64,000 nt of DNA from Pseudocercospora fijiensis CIRAD86. Taxonomy: Eukaryota > Ascomycota > Dothideomycetes > Mycosphaerellales > Mycosphaerellaceae. A program made the position numbers and the translations under genes. Positions 13,001 through 24,616 of the stretch are shown piece after piece; the first letter of the stretch is position 1; the number at the start of each line of letters is the position of its first letter. The notes under the pieces are model-generated. The model searched no databases and had not been told where the DNA came from. It saw only the letters and a list, made by a program, of their open reading frames with translations. The stretch lies in contig NW_006921549.1 of assembly GCF_000340215.1 (NCBI RefSeq), forward strand, positions 442,001 to 506,000. Reading direction: 5' to 3'.

Positions 13001-13464
13001 ATAGCTACTAGAGACTCGCCTATCGTCCCTACCTTATACGAAATATATAATAGTAGATTAGTAAGCTCTATATTAGTAGAAGATTGTCGTCGTCGTCGGC
13101 TATACCGTTAGGACTAACTAGGAGGTAGTACGTCTAGCTAATCGAGAAACCCTAAGTAGTAAGTATCTGTACTACGGACGAAGATAACTATTTACTTACT
13201 ATAACTATAAGAAAGGCCGTACTACTACTAGAAGATATCGAAATATCTAACGAATCTATTAGTATTTAGAATATAGAGCAATATATATAAACCTTAGTTA
13301 TATATAACGTTAACTATTCTTCCTTAGTTAGACCTAATAACGAAGGAAAAAGTCGACTCGTAGAATATAGATCTAGTCGTCTCGAGCTAGGTAAGATCTA
13401 GGTAGCGAGTATACGCGGGATATAGATAAGTAGGCGTATCGAGGAGAGCTCGCTTCGATAAAAG
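10074..13464. other. Unclassified RIP-degraded segment between two divergent hAT copies
   Basis: The segment is bounded on both sides by hAT terminal repeats pointing outward from it (10073 and 13465). On the + strand a long frame whose stops are all RIP-type can be followed from about 11.9 to 12.5 kb (for example NTLINLRYKIVEEYCFK and ETKAILTANPK). A second possible frame lies at about 10.3-10.5 kb. Neither resembles a family I can name. No LTRs, TIRs or structural RNAs were seen. It may be an older element or host-derived low-copy DNA caught in the block. Confidence 0.5.
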
Positions 13465-13483
13465 TAGACCCCGTAGTAGTTCG
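13465..13483 (+). repeat. Left terminal inverted repeat of hAT copy II
   Basis: TAGACCCCGTAGTAGTTCG is followed by GTTTAGTTTAGTTTG-type repeats. The same end occurs at 43383 and, reversed, at 10073 and 58092. Confidence 0.85.
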
Positions 13484-13760
13484 AGTTAGTTTAGTTTAGT
13501 TTGCTAAGCCGAAGATCTAGTTTAGTTTAGGTTGGCTTACTAAGCAACTATAGGATTAGCTAGTTCCAACTATAGAATTTATTAGTTTCTAAGAAGTATA
13601 AGAATATCTACCTAACTCGAAGTAAGCCCTTTATAAGATACGAGAGTATAGCCGGTAGCGTAGCCGGTATTTTTTAGTTATAGGAAGGTACTTATATAAC
13701 CCTAAATCTATAGAGGGTACTAACTAGTTAAAAGCATATATATATATATATATATATATA

Positions 13761-15793
13761 GATAGATAGATAGATATTTCATTTGCCTGTTGTAGTGCCT
13801 TTCGGCCTATGTAGGTCTGTTTCTATGTATTGTTTTAGGTAGGAAACTAACTTAGTTAGTAAAAACCTCCCTCCTGTCCTATTTATAAGTGTTGATCTTC
13901 CTCGTTTCCTTGTTTTCCTTCCTCTAGGGTACACTAGTATTATAGTTGTTACCCTCTAACTACCTTGCCTGCTACTTTGCCCTTCTTTCCCCCTCTTCTT
14001 CCCTCCTTCTTATCTACTCCTTAGTTTCCCTTACTAGTGCGAATTGTTATACAAATCCCTATTTAATAATCTACTTTACTATCCTCTTTAGGTCTTCTTT
14101 GCTCTAGATTAGCTTGTCGTATTCCCTTTCTATTACTTTTTATCTCTAATCACTTCTGCCTTCTAACTATTAAGGGCAGACTAGCAGTATATACTTAGGG
14201 TTCTAAGATTAGTAGCTATATTAGTAAGCTCTGCTTTCAATTCCTAGGACGTTTCTTCTAAATAGGTAAGATCTAAGTCTAATATGTTTAGATCTGATTT
14301 AGATAGCTAGGCTTACCTCGGCCCTGTTTAGGTCCTTATAGAGCTAGTAGTTATATTAACCAAATTTGATTAGTGCCTTTAGGGTTCCTAGTCTAACTTG
14401 TGTTTTGTTCTATTCCTGCTCCTATAGGTATCTAGCAATTGATTCTGCTAGGCTTTATTTCTCTCCCTTTAGCTTGTCTTCCTTTAGCCTTGTATTTAGT
14501 CCCTAAAGCTCTTTCTCTAGCATTTCTCTTATTAAGACTCTATATTGCTCTAAGTCTTTAACCTTCTAGGGAGTTATTTGTAGTCTATCTCGCCTCCTAG
14601 TCCTAATGCACTAGGCTTTTATCTTGTCTAGTGCCTTTTAGATAGTCTATTAGGCTAGGTATTCTATTGTCTTTGCTGCATATTGGTGTCTTAGTCCCTT
14701 AAAGTATTGTTTGACTAGTAGGATCCCTAATTCTATTTCTACTACCCTTATTAGTATAGTTTTGTATGCTCCTAGGATTTTCTTTAGGCTTTAGGTTTGG
14801 GACCTACTAACTGGTTACTTAATCCTCTTTAGTGTTTTCTCCTAGGCTATCTATATCTGTGCTCTATATAGTATTACTAGCTTGACAATTGCTTTATATA
14901 TAACTTTAGCTTTCTCGAATATAGCCCCCTATATAGAGGCTATAAGCCTATTAATAGATTGTATATTAGTATCTGCCCTCTGCTTTGCCTTCTTTACTTA
15001 TAGTCCCTAATTCAGTTTTGGATCTAGCTAGATCCCTAGTACCCTAAGCTCTGCTAATAGTTAGGTTTCAAAGCCTTAGATAGTAATTGATTGCTTTATA
15101 TTATAGGTTGATTTAGCCTTACTAAAGTGGATAAGCTAGTACTTTTCTAGGGCGAATTTTGCTCTATATCTCCTTACCTATTTTTTATACTCCTAGTGCT
15201 TCTCTTCTAGGATCTTACAGTTGGTTTCTATTGTTTTAGACTAGGCTAGGATGTTTATATTATCTACAAACCCTAATGCTAATATGTTTTTTGATTCTAG
15301 GAGTAGGAGTAGGTCTGCTATAAAGATAAGGAAGAGGATTAGGGAGAGTGTTAATCCTTAGGGGATTCCCTTTTTAGTTAGTATTGGATCTAATTTGAAT
15401 TTGCCTAGAATAAGCTATATTAATCTTTTCTATAGGAAGGACTGGATAAATTAGACTATCTAGTTTAGTATAGCTTTCTGTTTAAGTATATATAGGAGCC
15501 TTTTATAGGAGACATTGTTAAAGGCTCCTAAGATGTTAAGGGAGAGGAGGGTTACTACCTAGTTTTGACTATAGTGCTAGATATACTTGATCTATTCTGT
15601 GATTAGTTCTATAGCTATTAGTATTGACCTCTTCTTTCTTTCTCCTATCTAGCCTTTAGGAAGGATGTTCCTTTCCTCGGCAAAGGTTGTTAGCCTTTTA
15701 GCGACAATTTTTTCTAGCACCTTGCCTATTGTGTTAAGTAGGGCTATTAGTCTGTAGGCCTTAAGCTGTGTATAGTCTTCCTTCTAGGGCTTC
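13761..15793 (-). mobile_element. LINE copy 1 (5'-truncated, 3' end at left)
   Basis: It aligns along its length with the 3' part of LINE copy 2 (19751-21782). The 3' tail is a GATA repeat (13761-13775 as seen on the + strand), and the body stops at 15793 in the middle of the RT domain. It sits inside a TA microsatellite: TA runs flank both sides (13737-13760 and 15794-15813), where copy III has one uninterrupted TA run at 43667-43686. Truncation at the 5' end is typical of target-primed reverse transcription. The catalytic FVDD box of RT reads FVDN near 15255-15275. Confidence 0.9.
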
Positions 15794-15859
15794 TATATAT
15801 ATATATATATATAAGCTATTATAGTTTAGTTTAGAAACTGTACTTATTAGGTATAAATT

Positions 15860-16366
15860 TTATCCTTTCGCTCGCTGTTTAATTCCCTAACTACTCGGTA
15901 GAATGTTATTATCTAGATCTAGGTAGAACTTATCGATTTCCCTAGAAGCCCTCTTTAAAAAGTTCTAATACTTTCCTACTAAACTATTCTCTAATATTAA
16001 GTACTAGGATAGCACCTCCCTTAGTATCGGTATAGTATATAAAAGAGCTGTAAAGTAGCTCTATATAACGTTCTACTAGTTACTCGCTATACTAAGGCCG
16101 AATACTAGTTCGTTCCTTAGAACTCTTCGTTATTTAGGAGATATTAAGGATAGGGTAGGCGGTAACTTTGTATTATATAAGGAGGTAGAGGCTGCTATAG
16201 AGGAGTCCTTTAACCTATAGAAGATAGTAAAAGATATAGAGGCAGCTATAAGTCTAGGTACCTAGTTGAATTTCTAGTAGGTAGAGTATAAGGATATTTA
16301 GAAGGAGTAGTAGGTAGAGTCGCGAAGGCAGGTATATAATATAGTCTAGAAAACAGGGATAATGCC
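15860..16366 (-). pseudogene. ORF-C of the hAT element, copy II (unrecognised)
   Basis: Same 507-bp frame as 9225-9731, on the opposite strand, last gene before the left terminal repeat. The differences from copy I are transitions, and many TAG/TAA replace Gln. No known family is recognised. Confidence 0.6.
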
Positions 16367-16487
16367 TATAACTATTAGTATTAGGCTCTTTAACCTTCCT
16401 TATTTTTCCCTATTTTTATTTTATAAAAATCTAAACTAATACAAATTAACCGGAATATCTATCTTCTTTTATTTCTTTAGAAAACCT

Positions 16488-16535
16488 AGTAGCGTAGCTA
16501 GTAGCGTAGCCGGTAGCGTAGCCGGCAGCGTAGCC
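16488..16535. repeat. GCCGG/TAGCG minisatellite between H3-A and ORF-C
   Basis: Five head-to-tail units of about 11 bp of the TAGCGTAGCCGG type. Equivalent arrays are at 9061-9106, 44355-44410 and 56579-56625, with differing unit number. Confidence 0.8.
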
Positions 16536-16765
16536 GGCCTTTTTACTCCTTAGTACTAACGGAATTTTCGAAGACTTCTATTCCGTACGGCTAATAAAGT
16601 ATACTATACTATATATATATATACTTAGAGAGTATTTAGAGCGCGGTATATAGCGCCGTATAATAGCGGCTTATTTCGTATATAGAAAAGCTTATAGATA
16701 ATACTATAAATATCCTTCCTACTAGAATATCTATCCTACCTAGCACTATCTCGAATATAGATATT

Positions 16766-17451
16766 CTAGCCTTTTAGAATCTAATCGAGTGCTTTAAAAT
16801 CCTTATCTATAATCGTAATACGCTTAGCGTAGATAGCTATAAGGTTAACCGCTAAAATAGTATTAGTATAGTTCGAAAAGAGGTAGAAGAGAAATATATA
16901 TTCGAAGATACGAACTAGGGGGGCTTCTATAGCCTCTTAAAGGGCGTCTAGCGCGGAAGCTTAGAAGCGAAGGTCTAGTATATAATACTAGGCAATTTCG
17001 CGAATAAGTCGTCGGAAAGGAGCTTTATAGAGTAGGAGAGTAGAACCCTTCTAATACTTCCGAATCTTACGGAGGGCTACGGCTAAAGAAGGATTAGTAA
17101 AAAGATAGTAAGAATGCCGGCTACGCTACCGGGCCCCGGCTACGCTACCGGCTACGCTACTAGCTATAAATAGGACTTACTTCCTAGGCGCTATCGACGC
17201 TTCGTACGATTATTACTACTAGTAGCAGAAGCGCTAGTCGTCGTCTTACGTAGAGCCTTGCCCGCCGTCGTCTTACGCGGAGCCTTACTCGCGACGCCCT
17301 TTCTAGTACTAGAGCTAGCGGCAGTAGTAGCAGCCTTCTTGCGTTAATATACTATACTCGTTCTACTATTTCCGGTCTTATTACGACCCGTAGAAGTAGT
17401 AGATTCCTTCTTACGAGGCGTCGTAACTTAGTTAAGTAGACTTAGTATTAT
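16766..17451 (-). pseudogene. Histone H3-like gene A (H3-A), copy II
   Basis: This is an uninterrupted version of the gene. Exon 1 (17451-17181) gives a Lys/Arg/Ser/Thr-rich tail of about 90 residues including RKGVASKAPRKTTAGKALRK, recalling the KSTGGKAPRK tail of H3. The intron is 17180-17083. Exon 2 gives VALRKIRKY-stop-KG, KAPFRRLIREIA, LDLRF-stop-ASALDAL-stop-EAIEA and LVRIFE. Then comes a probable intron remnant, then AVNLIAIYAKRITI, IDKDFKALD and stop at 16768-16766. Canonical H3 order (alpha-N, helix 1, loop 1, helix 2, loop 2, helix 3) is preserved. Loop 1 has H3 rather than CENP-A length. Length is 686 bp, identical in copy III. It lies downstream of H3-B on the same strand. An ORF on the + strand at 17477-17659 is antisense shadow. 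Confidence 0.92.
17083..17180 (-). other. Predicted intron of H3-A copy II
   Basis: The donor GTAAGT is at 17180-17175 and the acceptor AG at 17084-17083. It holds GCCGGC dyads in a mirror arrangement (ACCGGGCCCCGG near 17121). The splice restores GTVALR. Confidence 0.8.
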
Positions 17452-17984
17452 AAAAGTCGTCGAATTAAGGAAAAAAGTGCGTTACGAAGGTATACAAAGG
17501 CGCGCGCGGAGCGAGGGTATTATAGAGGTAGTATATATAGAGCGTAGAGATATAGGTATCGATACGAAGGTTAAATATAGCGAGAGAGGTAGTATCGCGG
17601 TATCGCTAGGCAATAGAGTAAGCGTCGCGTATGCCTATATTATAGTAATATTAGAGTAAGGAAAGAAGGTAGATACGGCTAAAAAAGGCAGGTACGGCAA
17701 ACTTTAAAATATAGCCGGTATATATAGCCGGTATAGTAATAGGCGAAAGCCTCCTTTTAATAAATAGCCGGCGTAATAATAGTATCCTACTATAGTATAG
17801 ATATTCTTTAGTAATTCCCTTACTAGCTATAGTAATCTTATAAGTAACCTAGGCCTATTACTAGGAAATATAAGAAATATTAGGTAGGCTATACTAAACA
17901 AGCTAGTTATTTAGTAGGAAAAGGCCTACTACTATCTCTATATACCGGCTACGAGTGCCGGCTATCGCTCTAAATTCAACTCTA

Positions 17985-18690
17985 CCCTATCTCGGAGGCT
18001 AAGGTACCGAGCGGAAACCCTATAGCTTATATTTACTCGGTTGTCGCGGAGCGCTTATAGGTAAGGTATTAGAAAAGAGTATAAAAAGAACGAGAAGAGT
18101 ATCCTAGGATATAGGTCGTAAGTAAATAAGAGTAGTACGCCTAGTTATTTATATAGTACGTTACTCTAAATAACTAGGAGCCTATATTATCTTATACTTC
18201 GCTTATAAGACCTCGACTCTACTAATATACTATTATTCTCCTACTCGGTCGCTATCTTAATTCTTCTTCGAGTTGCCGGACTTAGTACGTATCTGTAGCT
18301 ATACAATAGCGCTACGTATTATAGAGAATTAACTCCGCCGTATCTCGAAGGCTAAGGTACCGAGCGGAAACCCTATAGCTTATATTTACTCGGTTGTCGC
18401 GGAGCGATTATAGGTAAGGTATTAGAAAAGAGTATAAAAAGTACGAGAAGAGCATCCTAGGATATAGGTCGTAAGTAAATAAGAGTAGTACGCCTAGTTA
18501 TTTATATAGTACGTTACTCTATACGACTAAGAGCCTATATTATCTTATGCTTCGCTTATAAGACCTCGACTCTACTAGTATACTATCGATCTCCTCCTCG
18601 GTCGCTAATACGCTATCTTAATTCTTCTTCGAGTTACCGGACTTAGTACGTATCTATAGCTATACAATAGCGCTACGCATTATAGAGAAT
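17985..18690 (+). repeat. 353-bp tandem duplication, copy II
   Basis: Two adjacent units share GGCTAAGGTACCGAGCGG (17998 and 18349) through TATTATAGAGAA (18319 and 18680). They differ mainly by transitions and one short indel. The first unit begins at a GCCGGCTATCG dyad. Confidence 0.9.
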
Positions 18691-18965
18691 TTCTCGTTAA
18701 AGTTTCTCTCTCGTAGGCTTGCTATCTACCTCGTAGCATAGAGGATTAAAGTGCTAATACTAAAGAATCTCCTTATAGTTAGGATACTAGGGCTCCTTAG
18801 GACCTTTATATTTTAGGTCTAAATCGAGACGTATTATAAACGTTCTATCGCCCTTTCGCTTACTACCCGCTAGGTCGCGATATACGAAGAAACTAATCTA
18901 AATATAGCTCGTCTCTATAATAGCCGGGTAAATATAGAGCGCTAGGTTTCTACTTCGTACCTTAG
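18290..18965 (-). pseudogene. Unrecognised ORF downstream of H3-B (possible C-terminal extension)
   Basis: The frame is the same as the H3-B frame and begins after a GCCGG-containing, intron-like gap (about 18970-19035, donor-like GTATCC, branch-like TTCTAAT). Readable segments are NLALYIYPAIIETSYI, YRDLAGSKRKGDRTFIIRLD, DLDLKYKGPKEP, HFNPLCYEVDSKPTREKL, and a charged coiled-coil-like VR-stop-LEEELR-stop-RISD. Stops are again at Gln-type positions. It may be a C-terminal part of the H3-B protein after splicing, or a separate gene; the sequence does not decide. Copy III holds the same frame (about 53500-54125). No family is recognised. Confidence 0.45.
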
Positions 18966-19989
18966 ATTTAGGGATAGCGCGGAGATAAAATTAGAAATAT
19001 AGCCGGCACCTATAGCCGGTAAAAGGATACGAAAATAGGCCTCCTCCTAGGTTAATCTAACGACTAAATATAATTTCTAACTAATCCGCTATAAACCGAC
19101 GCCGAATTTTAGCTAGAAGCTATATATCTTTATTTTAAATAGTAACCCGCTTCGTATAGATAGTAAGGAGGTTTAAAAGCTTAAGCTCGGTTACGAGAAA
19201 TGCCTCCGTAGCTTCCTAAAGAGTACTAATCGCCTTAGCCGTAAATCGTATACTAGACCGAAAATCTAATATAATTTCTCGGACGAGTCGCTAGAAGGGA
19301 GTCTTAGGGATTAAAAGCTCGGTCCCTCTTTTGTTTTAGAAAAGCCGGATCTAGCGAAGGGTAATAGTACCTAGTTTAAAGCGCCGCTTCTTTATCGTCG
19401 AGTCTTGCCTTATTCCCTTTTTTTTAATAGAAAGATAACTTTTCTTCGCGATAGTCTTCGTCCGCCTACTCTTTTTAGCCTTCTCCTATCTATCTAAAGC
19501 CTTCTTATTTTTCGGTACTATTTTCCGAGGAACCCCCTTCCTTCGTATATACTACGGAGAGCCTTACTCTTCCGATATATCGTTCTCGCTACGGTCTCCC
19601 TATACTTAGCTTACTTTACCCTTACCCTTTAGCCTCTAAAGATATTTATCTATACGTTTAGGCGACGAGGGTATATCGGTAGGACCTAGAAAATTAATAA
19701 GTATATAATCGTAAGGAGATACTAATACTTCTTACCTTCTAGAATAAATAGATAGATAGATAGATATTTCATTTGCCTGTTATAGTGCCTTTCGGCCTAT
19801 GTAGGTCTGTTTCTATGTATTGTTTTAGGTAGGAAACTAACTTAGTTGGTAAAAACCTCCCTCCTATCCTATTTATAAGTATTAATCTTCCTCGTTTCCT
19901 TATTTTCCTTCCTCTAGGATGTACTAGTATTATAGTTGTTACCCTCTGACTACCTTGCCTACTGCCCTACCCTTCTTTCCCCCTCTTCT

Positions 19990-22900
19990 TCCCTCCTTCT
20001 TATCTACTCCTTAGTTTCCCTTACTAGTACGAATTGTTGTATAAATCCCTGTTTAATAATCTACTTTACTATCCTCTTTAGGTCTTCTTTACTCTAGATT
20101 AGCTTATCGTATTCCCTTTCTATTGCTTTTAGTCTCTAATTACTTCTGCCTTCTAACTATTAAGGGTAGACTAGTAGTATATACTTAGGGTTCTAAGATT
20201 AGTAGCTATATTAGCAAGCTCTACTTTCAATTCCTAGGACGTTTCTTCTAAATAGGTAAGATCTGAGTCTAATATGTTTAGATCTGATTTAGATAGCTAG
20301 GCTTGCCTCGGCCCTGTTTAGGTCCTTATAGAGCTAGTAGTTATATTGACTAAATTTGATTAGTGCCTTTAGGGTTCCTAGTCTAACTTGTGTTTTGTTC
20401 TATTCCTACTCCTATAGGTATCTAGCAATTAATTCTGCTAGGCTTTGTTTCTCTCCCTTTAGCTTGTCTTCCTTTAGCCTTATATTTAGTCCCTAAAGCT
20501 TTTTCTCTAGCATTTCTCTTATTAAGACTCTATATTGCTCTAGGTCTTTAACTTTCTAGGGAGTTATTTATAGTCTATCTCGCCTCCTAGTCCTAATATA
20601 CTAGGCTTTTATCTTATCTAGTGCCTTTTAGATAGTCTACTAGGCTAGGTATTCTATTGTCTTTGCTGTATATTAGTGTCTTAGTCCCTTGAAGTATTGT
20701 TTAACTAGTAGGATCCCTAACTCTATTTCTACTACCCTTATTAGTATAGTTTTGTATACTCCTAGGATTTTCTTTAGGCTTTAGGTTTAGGACCTGCTAA
20801 CTAGTTGCTTAATCCTCTTTAGTGTTTTTTCCTAGGCTATCTATATCTGTGCTCTATATAGTATTGCTAGCTTGACAATTGCTTTATATATAACTTTAGC
20901 TTTCTCGAATGTAGCCCCCTATATAGAGGCTATAAGCCTATTAATAGATTGTATATTAGCATCTACCCTCTACTTTGCCTTTTTTACTTATAGTCCCTAA
21001 TTCAGTTTTGGATCTAGCTAGATCCCTAGTACCCTAAGCTCTGCTAATGGTTAGGTTTTAAAGCCTTAGATAGTAATTGATTACTTTATATTATAGGTTG
21101 ATTTAGCCTTACTAAAGTAGATAAGCTAGTATTTTTCTAGGGCGAATTTTACTCTATACCTCCTTACCTATTTTTTATACTCCTAGTACTTCTCTTCTAG
21201 GATCTTGCAATTGGTTTCTATTGTCTTAGACTAGGCTAGGATGTTTATGTTATCTATAAACCCTAATGCTAATATGTTTTTTAATTCTAGGAGTGGAAGT
21301 AGGTCTACTATAAAGATAAGGAAGAGGATTAGGGAGAGTATTAATCCTTAGGGAATTCCCTTTTTAGTTAATATTAGGTCTAATTTGAATTTGCCTAGAA
21401 TAAGCTATATTGATCTTTCCTATAGGAAGGACTAGATAAATTGGACTATCTAGTTTAGTATAGCTTTCTATTTAAGTATATATAGGAGCCTTTTATAGGA
21501 GATATTGTTAAAGGCTCCTAAGATATTAAGGGAGAGGAGGGTTGCTACCTAATTTTAACTATAGTGCTAGATATACTTAATCTATTCTATAATTAGTTCT
21601 ATAGCTGTTAGTATTGACCTCTTCTTTCTTCCTCCTATCTAGCCTTTAGGAAGGATGTTCCTTTCCTTAGTAAAGGTTATTAGCCTTTTAGCGATAATTT
21701 TTTCTAGCACCTTGCCTATTATATTAAGTAGGGCTATTGGTCTATAGGCCTTAAGCTATGTATAGTCTTCCTTCTAGGGCTTCCTTAGTACTACTGTTAG
21801 GGACTTCCTAAATAGTCTTAGGTAGTGTCCTAGTGCTAGGCTTTATAAAAAGATATTAGCTAGTGCTAGGGCTAGCCCCTTCCTATATGCTTTTAGAAGT
21901 TTATTGTAGATCTTGTCTTCTCCTAGTGCCTTATTGCCTAGAATTTTCTTTAGGATCCTTTTAATAGTTTCGGGTTTGACCTAGGTGTCTCTTAGTATAC
22001 CTAGTAGTAGAGTCTCTTATTCTTTCTCCTTTATGTCTAATAGGTCTGCTTATACTTTTCTATAGAAGAAGTGTTAGCCTAGGGCTCTTACTTTCCCTTC
22101 TATTGTAGTCTATATTTGTCCTTATTAGTCTATAATGTCCGGGAATTGTAGTAGTATGTCCTTGTCCTATTTAGGTCTCTTTGCCTATTTAGCTATCCTC
22201 TATATCTCCTCTAGTTTCTTTATAATCATTCCTATTATAGATCTCTATTCTTGTATCTTGTCTTTCTTAATCTAGATCTTCTTTTCTTAGTAGGCTTTGT
22301 TATAGTTGTCCTATACTTCCTAGGTATAGGTTTGTATCTACTGCCTCCTAGCCTTTCTTACTACTTTAACCTTCCTTATATACTTACTAGTCTAGTATAG
22401 TTGCTAGTATAGTGAATGTTTCTTTACTAGGGTATGCTTTCTAGCTACCTATTTTAGGATTCCTATTAGTTCTTCTACTGCCTTATTAATGTCCTCTAGC
22501 CTTAGTAGGTGCTTTATTAAGAGTTCCTCTAGTTTTAGGTCCCTTTCTAGTTCCTCCCTAATCCTACCCTATTAGGCACCTTTCTAGTTAAGCTTCTCCT
22601 CTAGTTCCCTTTCCTAATTAGCTTAGATATTTAGCTCAATCTATACCGGGAAGTGGTCTAATGATTCTTCTAGTTCCTAGTTGACCCTGCATCTTGTAAT
22701 CCTGTTCCTAATCTAATATAATGCAAAGTATAGGTCTAGTATACTACTGCTTCCTCTTGCCTCCTAAGTAACTAGTCCCTTTAGGGTAACAATTTCTATT
22801 CCTTCCCTCTCTAATATATCAATTAGTCTTCCTACTAGGAAGTAGTAAGCTAGGGTAAAGTCTAAGCCCTAGAGGGGGTAGTAGAGGTTGAAATCCCTAA

Positions 22901-23335
22901 GTAGGATTTAGTAGGTGTTCCCCTAGATAACTCTAGGTAGTCTTTCTAGGGTTTTTAGTTAGGTACTGCTTCTTAAGTCTAGTAGTAGGTTGTATATATA
23001 GTAGACTTAGAGTATACCTTAGGATGTCTCTACTTGAACTAATATTAGGTCCCTATCCTCCTATAGTATAGCCTGCTAGGTTTCTATATCTATCTCCTTA
23101 CTAATATAGATATATGTCCTTAGGGCTCCCTAGTTATAGATAATTAAGTAGTATCTTAGGTCTTTAACTGTTGCTAGTCTCTTTATATATAGGTTAAGCT
23201 AGGGCTCTTAGATTACAATAATGTAATGTTCTTTTAGGTTTAGTGCTTAAAGGAAGCTCCTCTACACCTTGTCTTTACTCTTATTAACATTGTACTATAT
23301 AATGTTTAGTAATATTGCAATGTTTATTAGGTTTT
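19990..23335 (-). pseudogene. ORF2 of LINE copy 2: endonuclease and reverse transcriptase
   Basis: Reading leftward, the endonuclease starts near 23335 (ATLLNII-stop-YN then KEHYIIAI-stop-EP, the AIQEP box). The RT carries KPQKEDYIQLKAYRPIALLN-like and LSLNILGAFNNIS-like motifs and a FVDN catalytic box near 21230-21255, with the second Asp changed to Asn. TAG/TAA stops occur throughout at Gln/Trp codons. The left limit is approximate. Confidence 0.85.
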
Positions 23336-23339
23336 ATCT

Positions 23340-24616
23340 ATATCATTTCCCTATAAGTTTTCCTTTAGTCTTCCCTTACTTTAGACTAACATTTAACTAA
23401 GCTTTGTCTGCCCTACTTCCTTTCCTATAATATTAAGGTATCTTAGTCTCCCTAGTTGCTAGTAACTCTCTTATGTTAGTAAGGCCCTAAATATAAACCT
23501 ATTATCTTGCCTAGACCTCTTTTATAGTACTTAGCTAGGTTGCTTCTATACCTAGCTGCCCTAGCTTGTTATATATCTTTTTAGTATATTGATTCTAGCT
23601 TCCTTTACCTTCCTAGCTGCCTATATTCTTACTAGGCATTCCTTCGCCTAAGAGGGGTATCTTTTAGTATAGTATGTATATCTTGCTTCTCCTTTGTATG
23701 CTTTGTATTCTTTGACCTAGTAATCCCCTATATAATAGGAGTAGGTGTTAGTTATCTTTATACACTTAGCTGCTAAGTGTCTATAGTGTTAGTATTTAAA
23801 GCACTATATTATCCTATAGTTGCTTCTATATATCTCTGTTTCCAATCTTTTAAAGTCCTAGAACAACCCCTAGTCTAGCACTATATTAGCTTACTCTATA
23901 CTCCCTACCTAGATAATTAGGGAAGACTGCTTCTTAGTCTCTTCGATTTTCCTTTTAATTTATGCTACTTTTGTAATCTTTAGGCCTAGGCATATAGCTT
24001 AGTTTTGTCTCTATAGGCTCTTAATATCCTATTCTTCCTTAAAGCTTCTTGTTATACTATAGGCTATAATTATAAATTACTGTTAGGAGACCTTTACTGT
24101 TTTCCCTATCTTAGTTGTCTATTCTTTTTGTATTTCTAGCTTCTTTTTGTCCTACTCCTATGCTATAAACAGCTTGATTACCCCTTTACCTTCGTTCCTA
24201 GCCCTAATTACCTCTTTAATTGTAATTCTTTCTATAATCTCTTTTCCTATAAGTCCTTAGATTTCCTTTTGCTCCTATAGGTCCGTAATATAGACTCTAA
24301 CAACTATCCTCGGGGGTTTTAGCGCCTCCTCACTAGCTACTGCTACCTAGGTGCGGTAGTTTAGGCTTGTCTCCTATTGTTTCTTCGTAATCTTTACTGC
24401 GACTATATTAGCTACCTTTGTGATTACGTAGCTTGCCTAGTTATAGATTGCTTTCAGTCCTCTAAGGAGTTCTAAGATTATTATCCTATATGCCCTCTTA
24501 GGGGTTCTTCTATCTTCCGCCTTTAGCACCTCCTCTACCCTAGTATATAGCGCTTTCTATTCGTCCTCCCTTCCTTCTTGACTGTCTTCCCTTCGTCTCT
24601 GATTGTTCGCTACCAT
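23340..24616 (-). pseudogene. ORF1 (gag-like) of LINE copy 2
   Basis: ATG at 24616-24614 starts MVANNQRRREDS. The C-terminal part has degenerate CCHC zinc knuckles near 23830-23640, as in the clearer copy at 60784. ORF1 proteins of this LINE group bind nucleic acid. Ends in a different frame from ORF2. Confidence 0.8.

Noticed and set aside
16766..17451. CENP-A (centromeric H3) as the identity of H3-A
   Set aside because: Loop 1 is of canonical H3 length and sequence type (DLRF-ASA). A centromeric role cannot be supported. H3-B is more divergent and is left undecided.
17477..17659. 60-codon open frame on the + strand
   Set aside because: Lies opposite the 5' flank of H3-A, and the same stretch is equally open in copy III. 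No family signal.
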